Shown here one piece after another: positions 6,785 through 15,127 of a stretch of 64,000 nucleotides of DNA. The translations under genes and the position numbers were made by a program. Source of the stretch: Lachnospiraceae bacterium (lineage in GTDB: Bacteria > Bacillota > Clostridia > Lachnospirales > Lachnospiraceae). The DNA is taken from NCBI GenBank assembly GCA_902363675.1, contig CABJAV010000011.1, positions 1-64,000 of the forward strand, read 5' to 3'. The notes below the pieces were generated by a model. It saw nothing but the letters and a program-made list of their open reading frames with translations. It did no database searches and had not been told where the DNA came from. How positions within the stretch are numbered: the first letter of the stretch is position 1; the number at the start of each line of letters is the position of its first letter.

Positions 6785-8443
6785 ATGAATCAGATTTGCA
6801 GAGACATTTTCAGGGCCATCCATGAAGGAAAATGGTTAAAAATAGAATACCGGAATAAAGCGGATCAGATTACAAAATACTGGATCGGTATTCGTGATCT
6901 GGATCCGGTAAAACGTACCCTGAAAGTGGACGGCCTGCATCTTGGCTTGTATACACTGGGGGAATACGACAAAATATATATTGATTCCATTTTGTCGACA
7001 GAGATTATTGAGGGAACATATTGTCCGGAAAATAAGCGGCTGATCGAAGATATCGAGATGCATCCGGAACGGTACAAAACGCTCTTTTCGAGTGCAGCAA
7101 ATCTAAAAATTCTGAATTATCTGGAACTTTGTAACCGGCTCGACACAACGCCATATATTACGGATTACGAGCTGATTCATTATGTTGATGGAGACCGTGT
7201 GAAAAGCGGACAGTATGTGCTTACGGATGAGCAGTTTCAGGAAGTTGTGTCAAATTTCCAATATACGTTGTCGCGGGAAAAGCGCAAAAGTGGGAATCTA
7301 AAAATCAAAAAGCTTGCTTTGAACGTGTTAAGCATTCACACGGCAAAGGGATTGTATGTACTCGCATATCGCAATCTGAATCTGGACGTGAAAAACAGAG
7401 TGTTTCAGCCGGACGAAGATATTACGGTCTGCACACAGTTTACGGTTGACGGGCAGCAGGAAAATGCGCGCAGATTTCTGGACGCGGATGAGTATGAATT
7501 ACTGGAAGACTTTGAGAAAAATCTGGAAAAGATCAAAGATGCAATTACCGGGCATGGCGGTGCGAGATCCGTCGTGGATGATATGCCTTATGTGCTTGGC
7601 CTTGGTATGGATGTGGTGCTGAATCTGCACGACGAATACAAAGCGATACTGGATATGTTCGAAAAGCAGCAGATTACCTATCCAATTAAAGCTTTTTTTG
7701 GAGAACTGCTGGAGCGACCACGCCGGACGAAAGCCTATCCGATCGCGTTGATCAACCAGAATATCAATCTCGATCAGTTGCTGGCAATCAACAATGCTAT
7801 GAAATATCCGCTTGCCTATATACAGGGACCGCCGGGCACAGGAAAAACAAATACGATAATAAACACGATAGTAACGGCTTTTTTCAATAATGCGACCGTT
7901 TTATTTGCGTCTTACAATAATGTTCCCATCGATAATGTGTTTGAGAAACTATCGACGTTGAAGTACCATGGAAAGAATATTCCGTTCCCCGTGCTTCGGC
8001 TTGGAAATATGGAAAAAGTCGAAGAGGCAATCCGCTACATTAATCGCTTGCGCAACCAGGTACAGTCTTTGAAGGTATTTGCTTCCACGCTGGATAAACG
8101 CAAAGATGATCGTATCGACCGCGCAAAAAGGCTTTCTGCGCGTCTGAAAGATTATGAGGAAATTCTGGATCTGAAGGAGCGGAAAGAGACGCTTTCTCAT
8201 CTGATGGAATATCAGGAACATATCAAAAATGCAATGAATCTGATTCCGTTTCAAGCGGACTTGCAGGGATATCAGATGCAGAAAATTGATGAGCGTATCC
8301 GGCAGATCGGGGAAATGTCCGATGAGGATGCCATGCTGTTGCTCGACCGGAATGAAGAAGAATTTTATCAATATCTGTTCTATACATCTGCACGCTATAT
8401 CAAGACAATCGAAGAACCGAAATATCAGGGCGTGAAATTTTAG
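6785..8443 (+). CDS. WYL-like/SF1 helicase, N-terminal part (gene broken by a frameshift)
   Basis: 552 residues. Residues ~5-80 resemble a WYL domain (AIHEGKWLKIEYRN ... YIDSILSTEI), a ligand-sensing fold common in defence regulators. At ~350 there is a Walker A (YIQGPPGTGKTNTI) of an Upf1/Dna2-like superfamily 1 helicase, followed by a charged helical insert. The frame ends at TAG 8441-8443 inside AAATTTTAG. Reading one extra T gives LDAGDDPLAQAQ and joins directly to the frame that carries Walker B and the remaining helicase motifs. So the true product was a single ~1010-residue protein. The lesion is one missing T, which could be a real mutation or a sequencing error. The start has an AGGAG site. 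Confidence 0.8.
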   Translation: MNQICRDIFRAIHEGKWLKIEYRNKADQITKYWIGIRDLDPVKRTLKVDGLHLGLYTLGEYDKIYIDSILSTEIIEGTYCPENKRLIEDIEMHPERYKTLFSSAANLKILNYLELCNRLDTTPYITDYELIHYVDGDRVKSGQYVLTDEQFQEVVSNFQYTLSREKRKSGNLKIKKLALNVLSIHTAKGLYVLAYRNLNLDVKNRVFQPDEDITVCTQFTVDGQQENARRFLDADEYELLEDFEKNLEKIKDAITGHGGARSVVDDMPYVLGLGMDVVLNLHDEYKAILDMFEKQQITYPIKAFFGELLERPRRTKAYPIALINQNINLDQLLAINNAMKYPLAYIQGPPGTGKTNTIINTIVTAFFNNATVLFASYNNVPIDNVFEKLSTLKYHGKNIPFPVLRLGNMEKVEEAIRYINRLRNQVQSLKVFASTLDKRKDDRIDRAKRLSARLKDYEEILDLKERKETLSHLMEYQEHIKNAMNLIPFQADLQGYQMQKIDERIRQIGEMSDEDAMLLLDRNEEEFYQYLFYTSARYIKTIEEPKYQGVKF

Positions 8444-8460
8444 ATGCTGGGGATGATCCG

Positions 8461-9819
8461 TTGGCACAGGCACAGGCGTTCAATAAGTACATGCAGAAAT
8501 CCGAAAACGTGAAGAAATTGCAGCGAGTGTTTCCAATCATCATTACTACCTGCATTTCGGCGCACAAGGTAGGACAGCCGGAGCCGTTGTTTGATATGAC
8601 TATCATGGACGAAGCCAGTCAGTGCAATGTGGCAATCTCACTTGTCCCGATCATTCGTGGAGAAAAGCTGATGCTGGTGGGAGATCCACAGCAGCTCAAC
8701 CCGGTCATTTTGCTTGGGGAGCTGACGAATCAGAAACTGCGCCGGAAGTATCATGTGGCCGATGAATACGATTACCGGAAGAATTCGATTTACAAAACAT
8801 ATCTCGCCTGCGATGCCGTAAGCGATGAAGTGCTTTTGCGCAATCACTATCGTTGCAACAAAGAAATTATAGGGTTCAATAATAAAAAATATTACAATTC
8901 CAAATTGCAGATTCAGTCGAAAAGCCGGGAAACGCATCCACTTGTGTATGTTGATGTAAAAAGTAATCAGCCACAAATCAAGAATACTTCCCCGGCAGAG
9001 GTGGACGAGGTTGTAGCGTATGCGCAGCAGAATCCGGACAAAAGCATTGCGGTCATCACACCGTTTGTAAACCAGAAGACATTGATCGAACAGGCAATCA
9101 AAGAGAATGAACTGGAGAATCTGGTCTGTGGAACTGTTCATGCTTTTCAGGGTGATGAGAAGGATGTAGTGCTTTTTTCTACGGCTCTGTCGGATCGCAC
9201 GAATACAGGAACATATCAGTGGTTGAAAAACAACAAGGAGCTTATCAATGTTGCAACCTCGCGGGCGAAGGACAAGCTGGTGCTGCTCGCGGATAGTAAT
9301 GAGCTTGAGCGCCTGCATGCCGGGCAGTTGGATGACGATCTCTATGAACTGGCGCAGTATATCAAAACGAACGGACAGTCAAAGATTACCGAGAAGCATA
9401 TCAGTTCCAGAGCTTTAGGGATACAGCCTTTTTCTACCGCCACGGAAAATGCGTTTCTGGAAAATCTGACGCATGCGTTGGAGAACATCTGGCTTTCTCA
9501 AAGTAAGTATGTGATTCACAAGGAAGTGGCAATATCACAGGTGTTTCATGATAATATTACGTATGATGATCTGTTTTACATGGGGCGTTTTGATTTTGTG
9601 GTATACGAAAAACAGGGGAAAAGCGAGCTTCCGGTTCTTGCAATCGAACTGGATGGGAAAGAACATTTTGAGGATGCGGTCGTGCAGGAGCGGGATCGAA
9701 AGAAGAATGCAATCTGTCAGGCACACAATATGGAAATCATCAGGGTGGAGAATTCTTATGCCAGAAGGTATAACCATATTAAAGGAATCCTGATGGATTA
9801 TTTTTCAAGGGTGCATTAA
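8461..9819 (+). CDS. WYL-like/SF1 helicase, C-terminal part with a nuclease-like tail (frameshifted)
   Basis: 452 residues in the -1 frame relative to the N-terminal part; the open frame extends back to the break at ~8440 and the first good in-frame start codon (TTG, 8461) has no convincing ribosome binding site. It has Walker B with the SF1 motif II (IMDEASQCN), motif III (LVGDPQQLNPV), motif V (GTVHAFQGDEKDVVLFS) and motif VI (NVATSRAKDKLVLLAD). The last ~100 residues look like a DUF2726/Vsr-type restriction-endonuclease fold (AIELDGKEHF ... RDRKKN ... IIRVENS). The downstream half shows no further lesion, so the frameshift is recent. The joined protein would be a sensor-helicase-nuclease, an architecture typical of antiphage genes. 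Confidence 0.8.
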   Translation: MAQAQAFNKYMQKSENVKKLQRVFPIIITTCISAHKVGQPEPLFDMTIMDEASQCNVAISLVPIIRGEKLMLVGDPQQLNPVILLGELTNQKLRRKYHVADEYDYRKNSIYKTYLACDAVSDEVLLRNHYRCNKEIIGFNNKKYYNSKLQIQSKSRETHPLVYVDVKSNQPQIKNTSPAEVDEVVAYAQQNPDKSIAVITPFVNQKTLIEQAIKENELENLVCGTVHAFQGDEKDVVLFSTALSDRTNTGTYQWLKNNKELINVATSRAKDKLVLLADSNELERLHAGQLDDDLYELAQYIKTNGQSKITEKHISSRALGIQPFSTATENAFLENLTHALENIWLSQSKYVIHKEVAISQVFHDNITYDDLFYMGRFDFVVYEKQGKSELPVLAIELDGKEHFEDAVVQERDRKKNAICQAHNMEIIRVENSYARRYNHIKGILMDYFSRVH

Positions 9820-9862
9820 TGGGAATAATAAAAAATTGGAAATTGTTCTCAAATGCAATTTC

Positions 9863-9878
9863 CGTATTTCGAAATACG
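9863..9878. promoter_or_regulatory. Perfect 16-bp palindrome next to a promoter
   Basis: CGTATTTCGAAATACG reads the same on both strands. It ends one base before the -35 of the zinc-ribbon gene promoter, a usual place for a repressor or activator site. No matching regulator gene is obvious nearby. Confidence 0.5.
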
Positions 9879-9879
9879 C

Positions 9880-9908
9880 TTGTTTCCAATCGGTTTAGCG
9901 TTTATTAT
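9880..9908 (+). promoter_or_regulatory. Promoter of the zinc-ribbon gene
   Basis: TTGTTT (9880-9885), 17-bp spacer, TATTAT (9903-9908), then AAAGGAGG before the ATG at 9935. Its -10 region closely resembles that of the helicase promoter at 6708-6736. Confidence 0.6.
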
Positions 9909-9934
9909 AGTGATAGAGATAAAAGGAGGTCGCT

Positions 9935-10309
9935 ATGTTTTTTATCATGGGAATTACGGATGGCAGGAAAGATTTTGATTTTACCCAGACGATCATCTGT
10001 AATCTATGCGGAAAATACGGAAGGTATCAGGTTTTTATGACGTACACAGTGCTTTCACTGTTTTTCATACCGTGCTTCAAGTGGAATAAGCATTATTATG
10101 TGCAGACGAGTTGCTGCAACACGTTGTATGAACTTGCCCCGGAGATCGGGAAAGCGATTGCCCGTGGGCAGCAGGTCGAAATTCAGCCGGAACATTTGAC
10201 AAGGGTTTCGAGAGGCAGTAGTAGCTTTATGTATAAACATTGTTCGCAGTGTGGGTACGAGACTGCTGAGGATTTTGAGTTTTGTCCGAAGTGCGGGAAG
10301 CGGTTTTAG
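9935..10309 (+). CDS. Zinc-ribbon domain protein
   Basis: 124 residues with a very strong ribosome binding site (AAAGGAGGTCGCT). The N-terminal part has a CxxC pair (CNLCGKYG), then one hydrophobic stretch (TVLSLFFIPCFKW), another pair of Cys (TSCCNTLY), and at the C terminus a classic zinc ribbon (CSQCGY ... FCPKCGKRF). This layout matches small zinc-ribbon proteins common in Firmicutes whose role is unknown. It may bind nucleic acid or protein partners at the membrane. It has its own promoter with an adjacent palindrome. Confidence 0.75.
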   Translation: MFFIMGITDGRKDFDFTQTIICNLCGKYGRYQVFMTYTVLSLFFIPCFKWNKHYYVQTSCCNTLYELAPEIGKAIARGQQVEIQPEHLTRVSRGSSSFMYKHCSQCGYETAEDFEFCPKCGKRF

Positions 10310-10324
10310 AGGAGTTGTGAGAGT

Positions 10325-10606
10325 ATGAAAGAAATTGAGGATGAGCTTTTGATGTGTGATCAGTTTCAAATTAGTGTGGCGTTTATCACACTGGGAGGGA
10401 TTGAACCACTACTTCAAACCTTAAAGGAATTAGAAAAGAAACATATTTCGGGAGAAATTCTTACAACAAATTATTTGAACTTTAGTGAACCAAAAGCTTT
10501 GGAGAAGCTGAACCAACTTCAGAACATTACCTTAAAAATGTATGATGTAGAAGCGGCAGAAGAGGGGGTTCATACAAAAGGATACATATTGAAATTACAT
10601 ATTTGA
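10325..10606 (+). pseudogene. Truncated N-terminal PLD domain of a DEAD/DEAH-box helicase (DUF3427-type)
   Basis: 93 residues beginning like the N terminus of large helicases that carry a phospholipase-D-like nuclease domain in front of the DEAD box: CDQFQISVAFITLGGIEPLL, EILTTNYLNFSEPKALEKL, and the HKD-type HTKGYIL. The full proteins are usually more than 900 residues. Here the frame diverges right after HTKGYIL and stops. No helicase motor follows, so the gene is a 3'-truncated remnant. The missing family is often encoded with or near Nudix genes, and two Nudix frames do lie within the next 4 kb. Confidence 0.65.
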
Positions 10607-10646
10607 AACGAGATCAAGAATAAAACAGAGATCGGAGGCAACAGCT

Positions 10647-10835
10647 ATGGAGAAGGTTATATGCAAAAAATGTGGTAAAGAATATGCTTATGAATTTTGG
10701 GGAACCGTTTATCCGGGAGGAAAAGATAAAGAATATGTTGATTGTCCGTATTGTGGAGAAACAGCATTTACGAGAATGACAAGTCAAAATGTATCATCAT
10801 ATAAATTGGATGCTAAAGGGAATCCAGTTAGATAA
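10647..10835 (+). CDS. Small zinc-ribbon protein
   Basis: 62 residues, ATG preceded by CGGAGG at 8 bases. Two CxxC pairs (CKKCGKEY near residue 6 and CPYCGE near residue 35) make a rubredoxin-like zinc ribbon. The end (SSYKLDAKGNPVR) is polar. Function unknown. It sits immediately upstream of the nuclease-like gene with a one-base overlap at a possible alternative start, so it is probably the first gene of that unit. Confidence 0.6.
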   Translation: MEKVICKKCGKEYAYEFWGTVYPGGKDKEYVDCPYCGETAFTRMTSQNVSSYKLDAKGNPVR

Positions 10836-10852
10836 TGAAAGGGGCGGAGACT

Positions 10853-12484
10853 ATGTTCTTATTTCAAACAAGATCTTTTTGGAAAATAATGAATATTCCG
10901 CATGCGGTAATAAGTAAAAAATATAAAGAATATTTTGGCGAAGATAAGGAGATAACGGATAGAAAAGAGGCAATAAGTATACTGAGGGGAATAACTGAAA
11001 ACATTCAGAACAAAATGGTTTTTAGGATTAAAAACGAAGATACGTATGCAATGTTGTTTAAATTACATTACATATTTGATGAAGTCCATTCTTTATATTT
11101 AATAGAAAAGAAAGAGAGGCTAGAGATAGTAAAGCAAAATGTAGATGCAACAGAATTGCTAGACGAATTCATTAAGAATTCTCAAATAGAAAGAAATATA
11201 ATTGATGCATGTAATATCTGGATAGAAAATTGCATTCTGCTGCAGCATGATGTGAATATAAAAAATGTGAATATAAAGAAACAGTTTGTAATGGACAATG
11301 AACTGATTATAGACATGTTTTTGTATGGTCTGATTTCGAGAAGCATTTCTTTATTGTCATTATCAAAGAATGTTGGAGATGAACATACATATTATGGATT
11401 AAAAATAACATTAAAGGAAGATAATCCGGTAGAAGTATTGAAATATCACCCGTTCATATTTTTTAATACTGCAATAGTAGGAAATCAGGATTCTTTGGAT
11501 GACAATATGTTTACTGTTGAAGCTGATAGTACAGAATTTGGAAAAGGTTTTTTTAAACAAATGAATGTCCATTTTTTACCGTTCCTTGCTGTGTTACAGA
11601 ATTTTGAAGATATTGTACTAAGAGGAGATGACAAGTCTCTTACAGTAATTTCAAAAAAAGACTTTATAGAAGCTGCTAGTTGTTACTCTACACCAGCAGT
11701 TGATGGAGAAGAATTTTATAATAGCTTTGTACTTACCAAGGATAAATTACAGAGCTTTGTAAGAAGAAAAGAATCTATTATATGGATTATGGGTGCGAAT
11801 AAGGTGAGGCATGAGATAATGCCTTTTATTGAATTGGATGATGGCAATATTTTCATTTCATATGGTGCAATTGAACAGGCAAAACAACTATGGTATTCAT
11901 ATTTCAATAATGGAGGAAGCTATTATACGATACCGGCCCAAACAGATGAATTGAAAATTGCTATGGAAAAGAGAAATAAACAGTTGTCAGATGTGTTACT
12001 TGAGAAGTTGCAGGGAATTTTGAGAGCAAACTATTCACCGGATGTTGATTTAAGAGATGTTGACTATGATAATATCTTTGGAAAAAAAGATGAAAACTAT
12101 GGTGATTACGATATTGTATTCTTTAGTAAAGATGCAAAGGAGCTTTTCTTGATTGAATCTAAGTACTTTTCAGATTCTTTAAATGCCAGTGGTGCTGTTA
12201 ATGATTACAATAAAATGTTTGGAGAAAATGGTTATTATGAACATTGTAGGAAACGTTATGATTTAGTTTTGGCAGAGCCGGAAAAATTAAAAGCATTTAT
12301 TGGAACTGAAGAAAAAATAAAAGTACATATGTTGTTTGTGTCATCGAAGCCGCTTGAAATGGAATTGCATGATAAAGATGGAGTGGTAACTTTTTTGTCC
12401 CTGAATATTTTTGAAAAATACATACAGGGCAAATTGATAAGCGGTGAGGATGATAGCATAATAGAAACAAAATTTGAAATATAA
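10853..12484 (+). CDS. Uncharacterised protein with a C-terminal PD-(D/E)XK nuclease-like domain
   Basis: 543 residues from ATG 10853, chosen because GGCGGAG lies 5 bases upstream; an ATG at 10835 would add six residues. The first ~390 residues match no family I know. Near residues 420-450 the pattern YGDYDIVFFSKDAKELFLIE followed by SKY fits the core of restriction-endonuclease-like folds: an Asp at the end of one strand and ExK at the end of the next. The motif is read from the sequence; nuclease activity is inference. Codon use is AT-rich compared with the flanking genes, suggesting transfer. It is followed after 13 bases by the Nudix-fusion gene. Confidence 0.6.
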   Translation: MFLFQTRSFWKIMNIPHAVISKKYKEYFGEDKEITDRKEAISILRGITENIQNKMVFRIKNEDTYAMLFKLHYIFDEVHSLYLIEKKERLEIVKQNVDATELLDEFIKNSQIERNIIDACNIWIENCILLQHDVNIKNVNIKKQFVMDNELIIDMFLYGLISRSISLLSLSKNVGDEHTYYGLKITLKEDNPVEVLKYHPFIFFNTAIVGNQDSLDDNMFTVEADSTEFGKGFFKQMNVHFLPFLAVLQNFEDIVLRGDDKSLTVISKKDFIEAASCYSTPAVDGEEFYNSFVLTKDKLQSFVRRKESIIWIMGANKVRHEIMPFIELDDGNIFISYGAIEQAKQLWYSYFNNGGSYYTIPAQTDELKIAMEKRNKQLSDVLLEKLQGILRANYSPDVDLRDVDYDNIFGKKDENYGDYDIVFFSKDAKELFLIESKYFSDSLNASGAVNDYNKMFGENGYYEHCRKRYDLVLAEPEKLKAFIGTEEKIKVHMLFVSSKPLEMELHDKDGVVTFLSLNIFEKYIQGKLISGEDDSIIETKFEI

Positions 12485-12497
12485 AAGAAGGTAATAG

Positions 12498-13982
12498 ATG
12501 AAGACGATTAGAGTAGTGGTAGCAGTTATCTGTGATTCCGTACAGGAAAAGCGTAAGATATTTGCTACAGCTAGAGGATATGGGGAGTTCAAAGGACAAT
12601 GGGAATTTCCTGGTGGAAAAATAGAAGAAGGAGAAACACCGGAGCAGGCGCTCAAGCGTGAAATAAGAGAAGAATTAGATACGGATATCGAAGTATATGA
12701 TTTGATAGACACCATTGAATACGATTATCCGAACTTTCATCTTTCTATGGACTGCTTTTGGTGCGAGACAATAACTGGAGAGCTGGTACTGAAGGAAGCA
12801 GAAGCTGCTAAGTGGTTAAGGAAGGATGAGCTGGATTCAGTTCAATGGTTGCCGGCTGATTTGACGTTGATTGAGAAAATTAGCGAGTTAATGAAAGAAT
12901 ACAATGAAATATCTTCAGTAGAAGAGATAGAAACTTTGGAGGGAGAGATTGTATTAGATAGCAAAGGCAATAAGTTTTTGAAAATACATGAAGGTATTAA
13001 AAATATAGATTTTGCCGGTGCAGTCAATAAATTAACTCAATATGTTAATATTGCAGAAATTACATCGAGAATAGAAAAAGGTGTTGAATACGTTGTTCAG
13101 ATTCCAGCGCAATATCAAAAGCAATATGAAGCGGGAGAATATTTTATTAACCAGAATAAAGCGACCGGAATAGAATGGCCAACTCTAATGAGAAAAGCAG
13201 AGAATGGTCAATATCGTTTTGTGGATGATTTACCAATTAAGCAGCAAGAATTTATACAGGGTAATCCATTCCAGGATATTTGTAACAGTTATCACAATAT
13301 ATACATGCAGCAGCAAATGGCTCAATTATCAGAAAAGATTGAAGAAACCTATCAAACAGTTAGAATGATTGAGTGCGGACAGCAGGATGATAGGGTTGCA
13401 TTGATTGAAGCCGGAAGAAAAGAAATTATGTTTGCGCTGCTGCTGCAAAATGAAAATGATCGCAATGAGCAGATGCGTTTGGGAATCCATAATTTGCTTT
13501 TAGGTCGAGAACAAATTGGCAAAGCAATGGTTCGAAGAATAGAGGCTTTTGAACCCTTACCAGAGAGCAGAGTAGTACTTTTCTTAAATATATTGGCTCA
13601 TAATAATTATCAGAGTAAAAAGGATGATGAGATAGAAAATATTCAGGAATGTTATGAAATGTATCTACAAGCTACAAAAATGATTGCAGGTGCTTACGCA
13701 TATAAAGGCGAAATGGCTGCTGTTGAACAGACATTTGAAGATGGTATTTCATTTTTAAAAAATATAAATTTTGGTAAACTTAAATCAATAAAGTTGGCTC
13801 ACAAGGGAGTTAATCTTGATGATATGTTTTATAATCAAGCCATAAAGTATGTGGAAATCGAGAAGCAACAATGTGTAGAAAGTGGCAAATCATATGATTA
13901 TGTTGCACTTGAAGTTACTGGGGATAAATTATTGGAGGTGTTGTCGGATGGCAGAGAAGTTTCAAAAGAAGAAGCTGAATAG
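12498..13982 (+). CDS. Nudix hydrolase fused to a large uncharacterised helical domain
   Basis: 494 residues. Residues 1-~133 are a complete MutT-type Nudix domain: the box begins WEFPGGKIEEGETPEQALKR and continues EIREEL, with the metal-binding glutamates intact. The remaining ~360 residues are not part of any Nudix enzyme I recognise. They include a short beta-rich part (to ~residue 250) and then mainly amphipathic helices with Gln/Glu-rich character. A stand-alone MutT is about 130 residues. The fusion suggests that a nucleotide or nucleotide-derived signal is hydrolysed or sensed and passed to the helical part. It follows the nuclease-like gene closely and overlaps the next small gene. 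Confidence 0.75.
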   Translation: MKTIRVVVAVICDSVQEKRKIFATARGYGEFKGQWEFPGGKIEEGETPEQALKREIREELDTDIEVYDLIDTIEYDYPNFHLSMDCFWCETITGELVLKEAEAAKWLRKDELDSVQWLPADLTLIEKISELMKEYNEISSVEEIETLEGEIVLDSKGNKFLKIHEGIKNIDFAGAVNKLTQYVNIAEITSRIEKGVEYVVQIPAQYQKQYEAGEYFINQNKATGIEWPTLMRKAENGQYRFVDDLPIKQQEFIQGNPFQDICNSYHNIYMQQQMAQLSEKIEETYQTVRMIECGQQDDRVALIEAGRKEIMFALLLQNENDRNEQMRLGIHNLLLGREQIGKAMVRRIEAFEPLPESRVVLFLNILAHNNYQSKKDDEIENIQECYEMYLQATKMIAGAYAYKGEMAAVEQTFEDGISFLKNINFGKLKSIKLAHKGVNLDDMFYNQAIKYVEIEKQQCVESGKSYDYVALEVTGDKLLEVLSDGREVSKEEAE

Positions 13983-14130
13983 AGATGATCATAAGAAAAT
14001 GGATAACGCTGCTAAGCATGTGAAAAAAAGTTGTGGTAGGTTATTAGCAGCGGGTATAGTGTTTACAGCGATAAAGAAGAATGGACCAAAACTCATTAGT
14101 GTAGCTAAAAACATTATTACAAAATCATAA
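13948..14130 (+). CDS. Small basic protein, function unknown
   Basis: 60 residues from ATG 13948, which has GGAGG upstream (TTGGAGGTG, 8-9 bases before). It overlaps the end of the Nudix-fusion gene by 35 bases, so translation is probably coupled. The N-terminal half is strongly basic (KFQKKKLNRDDHKK) and the middle has a weakly hydrophobic helix (LLAAGIVFTAIKK). This may be a membrane-associated or nucleic-acid-binding accessory protein. No family is recognised. Confidence 0.5.
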   Translation: MAEKFQKKKLNRDDHKKMDNAAKHVKKSCGRLLAAGIVFTAIKKNGPKLISVAKNIITKS

Positions 14131-14314
14131 GTACCCCGTTTTTATGAGATTGGCTCAAGAAGATGAGAACGCTAACTTTAGTGCGAAAACCGGAGAAAGC
14201 CCATAAATAAAGGATTTTCAAAAAAGGTTTTGCCATTTAATTGGGGTAATACCCCACGGAACACTAAATGTAGTATAGCTGCGCACATTTAATACGAAAT
14301 ATAGTGTTTCTGCG

Positions 14315-14449
14315 GGCTGGGAGTTTCCTGGAGGAAAGATCGAAACTGGGGAAACACCTCAGGAAGCATTAAAAAGAGAAATTATGGAGGAACTCGATAC
14401 AGAAGTTGTAGTTGGAGATTTGATCGATAAAATAAAAGATAAATTATGA
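14315..14449 (+). pseudogene. Fragment of a second Nudix (MutT-like) gene
   Basis: The frame reads GWEFPGGKIETGETPQEALK, then REIMEELDTEVVVGDLIDKI, and stops at TGA 14447-14449. It matches the Nudix box region of the fusion gene at 12498 almost residue for residue. No start codon, no N-terminal strands and no C-terminal part remain. The 170 bases before it hold nothing else that I can read. It is a dead relative of the fusion gene or of the MutT gene that often accompanies the truncated helicase at 10325. Confidence 0.75.
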
Positions 14450-14465
14450 GAGAGAGGTTTACACA

Positions 14466-15101
14466 ATGGACGTAAGAAAAATGAGAAATGAAGTACTGGG
14501 AAAGCGTGTGGTTGCAGCACTGGAATCCCGAAATATGGAAGCTTATTATGTGGAGACAAAAGAAGAGGCAGTTCAGAAAGCGCTTGAACTGATTCCAAAG
14601 GGCAGCAGTATCAATATGGGGGGAGCATCTTCGGTCAAGGAGTGTGGTCTCTATGATGCGGTTTGCAATGGAGATTATCAATTCTATGACAGGGATAAGG
14701 TAGAAACACCGGAGGAAAAAGCAGAAATTGCACTGAAAGCATTCAGTAGTGATTATTTTCTGGGCAGTGTGAATGCCATGAGTGAGGATGGCGTTTTTAT
14801 TAATATTGATGGAAATGCGAATCGTGTAGCTGCATATGCGTATGGACCAAAACATGTATTGCTGATCGTGGGCATGAACAAAATTGTGAAATCGGAGGAG
14901 GATGCTTTGCACCGTGCGCGAAATGAGGCCGCTCCGATCAATGCGCAGAGATTTGGAATCGATACACCATGTTCGAAAAATGGAAGCTGCTTTGACTGCA
15001 AAAGCCCGCAATGTATATGCTGCCAGATTTTGACAACCCGGTTCAGCAGAGTAAAAGGACGTTTTCAAATTATTTTAGTGGATGAAAATCTTGGATTTTA
15101 A
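14466..15101 (+). CDS. LUD domain protein (LutC/YkgG-like, lactate utilisation family)
   Basis: 211 residues, the typical size for the single-domain LUD (DUF162) family. Visible motifs are the SSINMGGASSVKECGLYDAV region, the glycine-rich ISEDG-like SVNAMSEDGVFINIDGNANR, and the C-terminal cysteine cluster (CSKNGSCFDCKSPQCICC) seen in many clostridial members. Family members work with LutAB in lactate oxidation or in related redox roles. No lutA or lutB lies here, so the exact role is open. The start has an AGAGAGG site. Confidence 0.85.
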   Translation: MDVRKMRNEVLGKRVVAALESRNMEAYYVETKEEAVQKALELIPKGSSINMGGASSVKECGLYDAVCNGDYQFYDRDKVETPEEKAEIALKAFSSDYFLGSVNAMSEDGVFINIDGNANRVAAYAYGPKHVLLIVGMNKIVKSEEDALHRARNEAAPINAQRFGIDTPCSKNGSCFDCKSPQCICCQILTTRFSRVKGRFQIILVDENLGF

Positions 15102-15127
15102 GAAGCAGAGTGGGAAGGAAAACTGAA

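Noticed and set aside
8435..8443. Programmed -1 frameshift site in the helicase
   Set aside because: GTG-AAA-TTT-TAG does not form an X-XXY-YYZ heptamer in the zero frame and no strong stem follows, so a mutation or read error is more likely.
14130..14310. Additional coding remnant between the small basic protein and the Nudix fragment
   Set aside because: All frames are interrupted and no family pattern is readable. One GGGGTAATACCCC stem lies at about 14240 but has no clear context.
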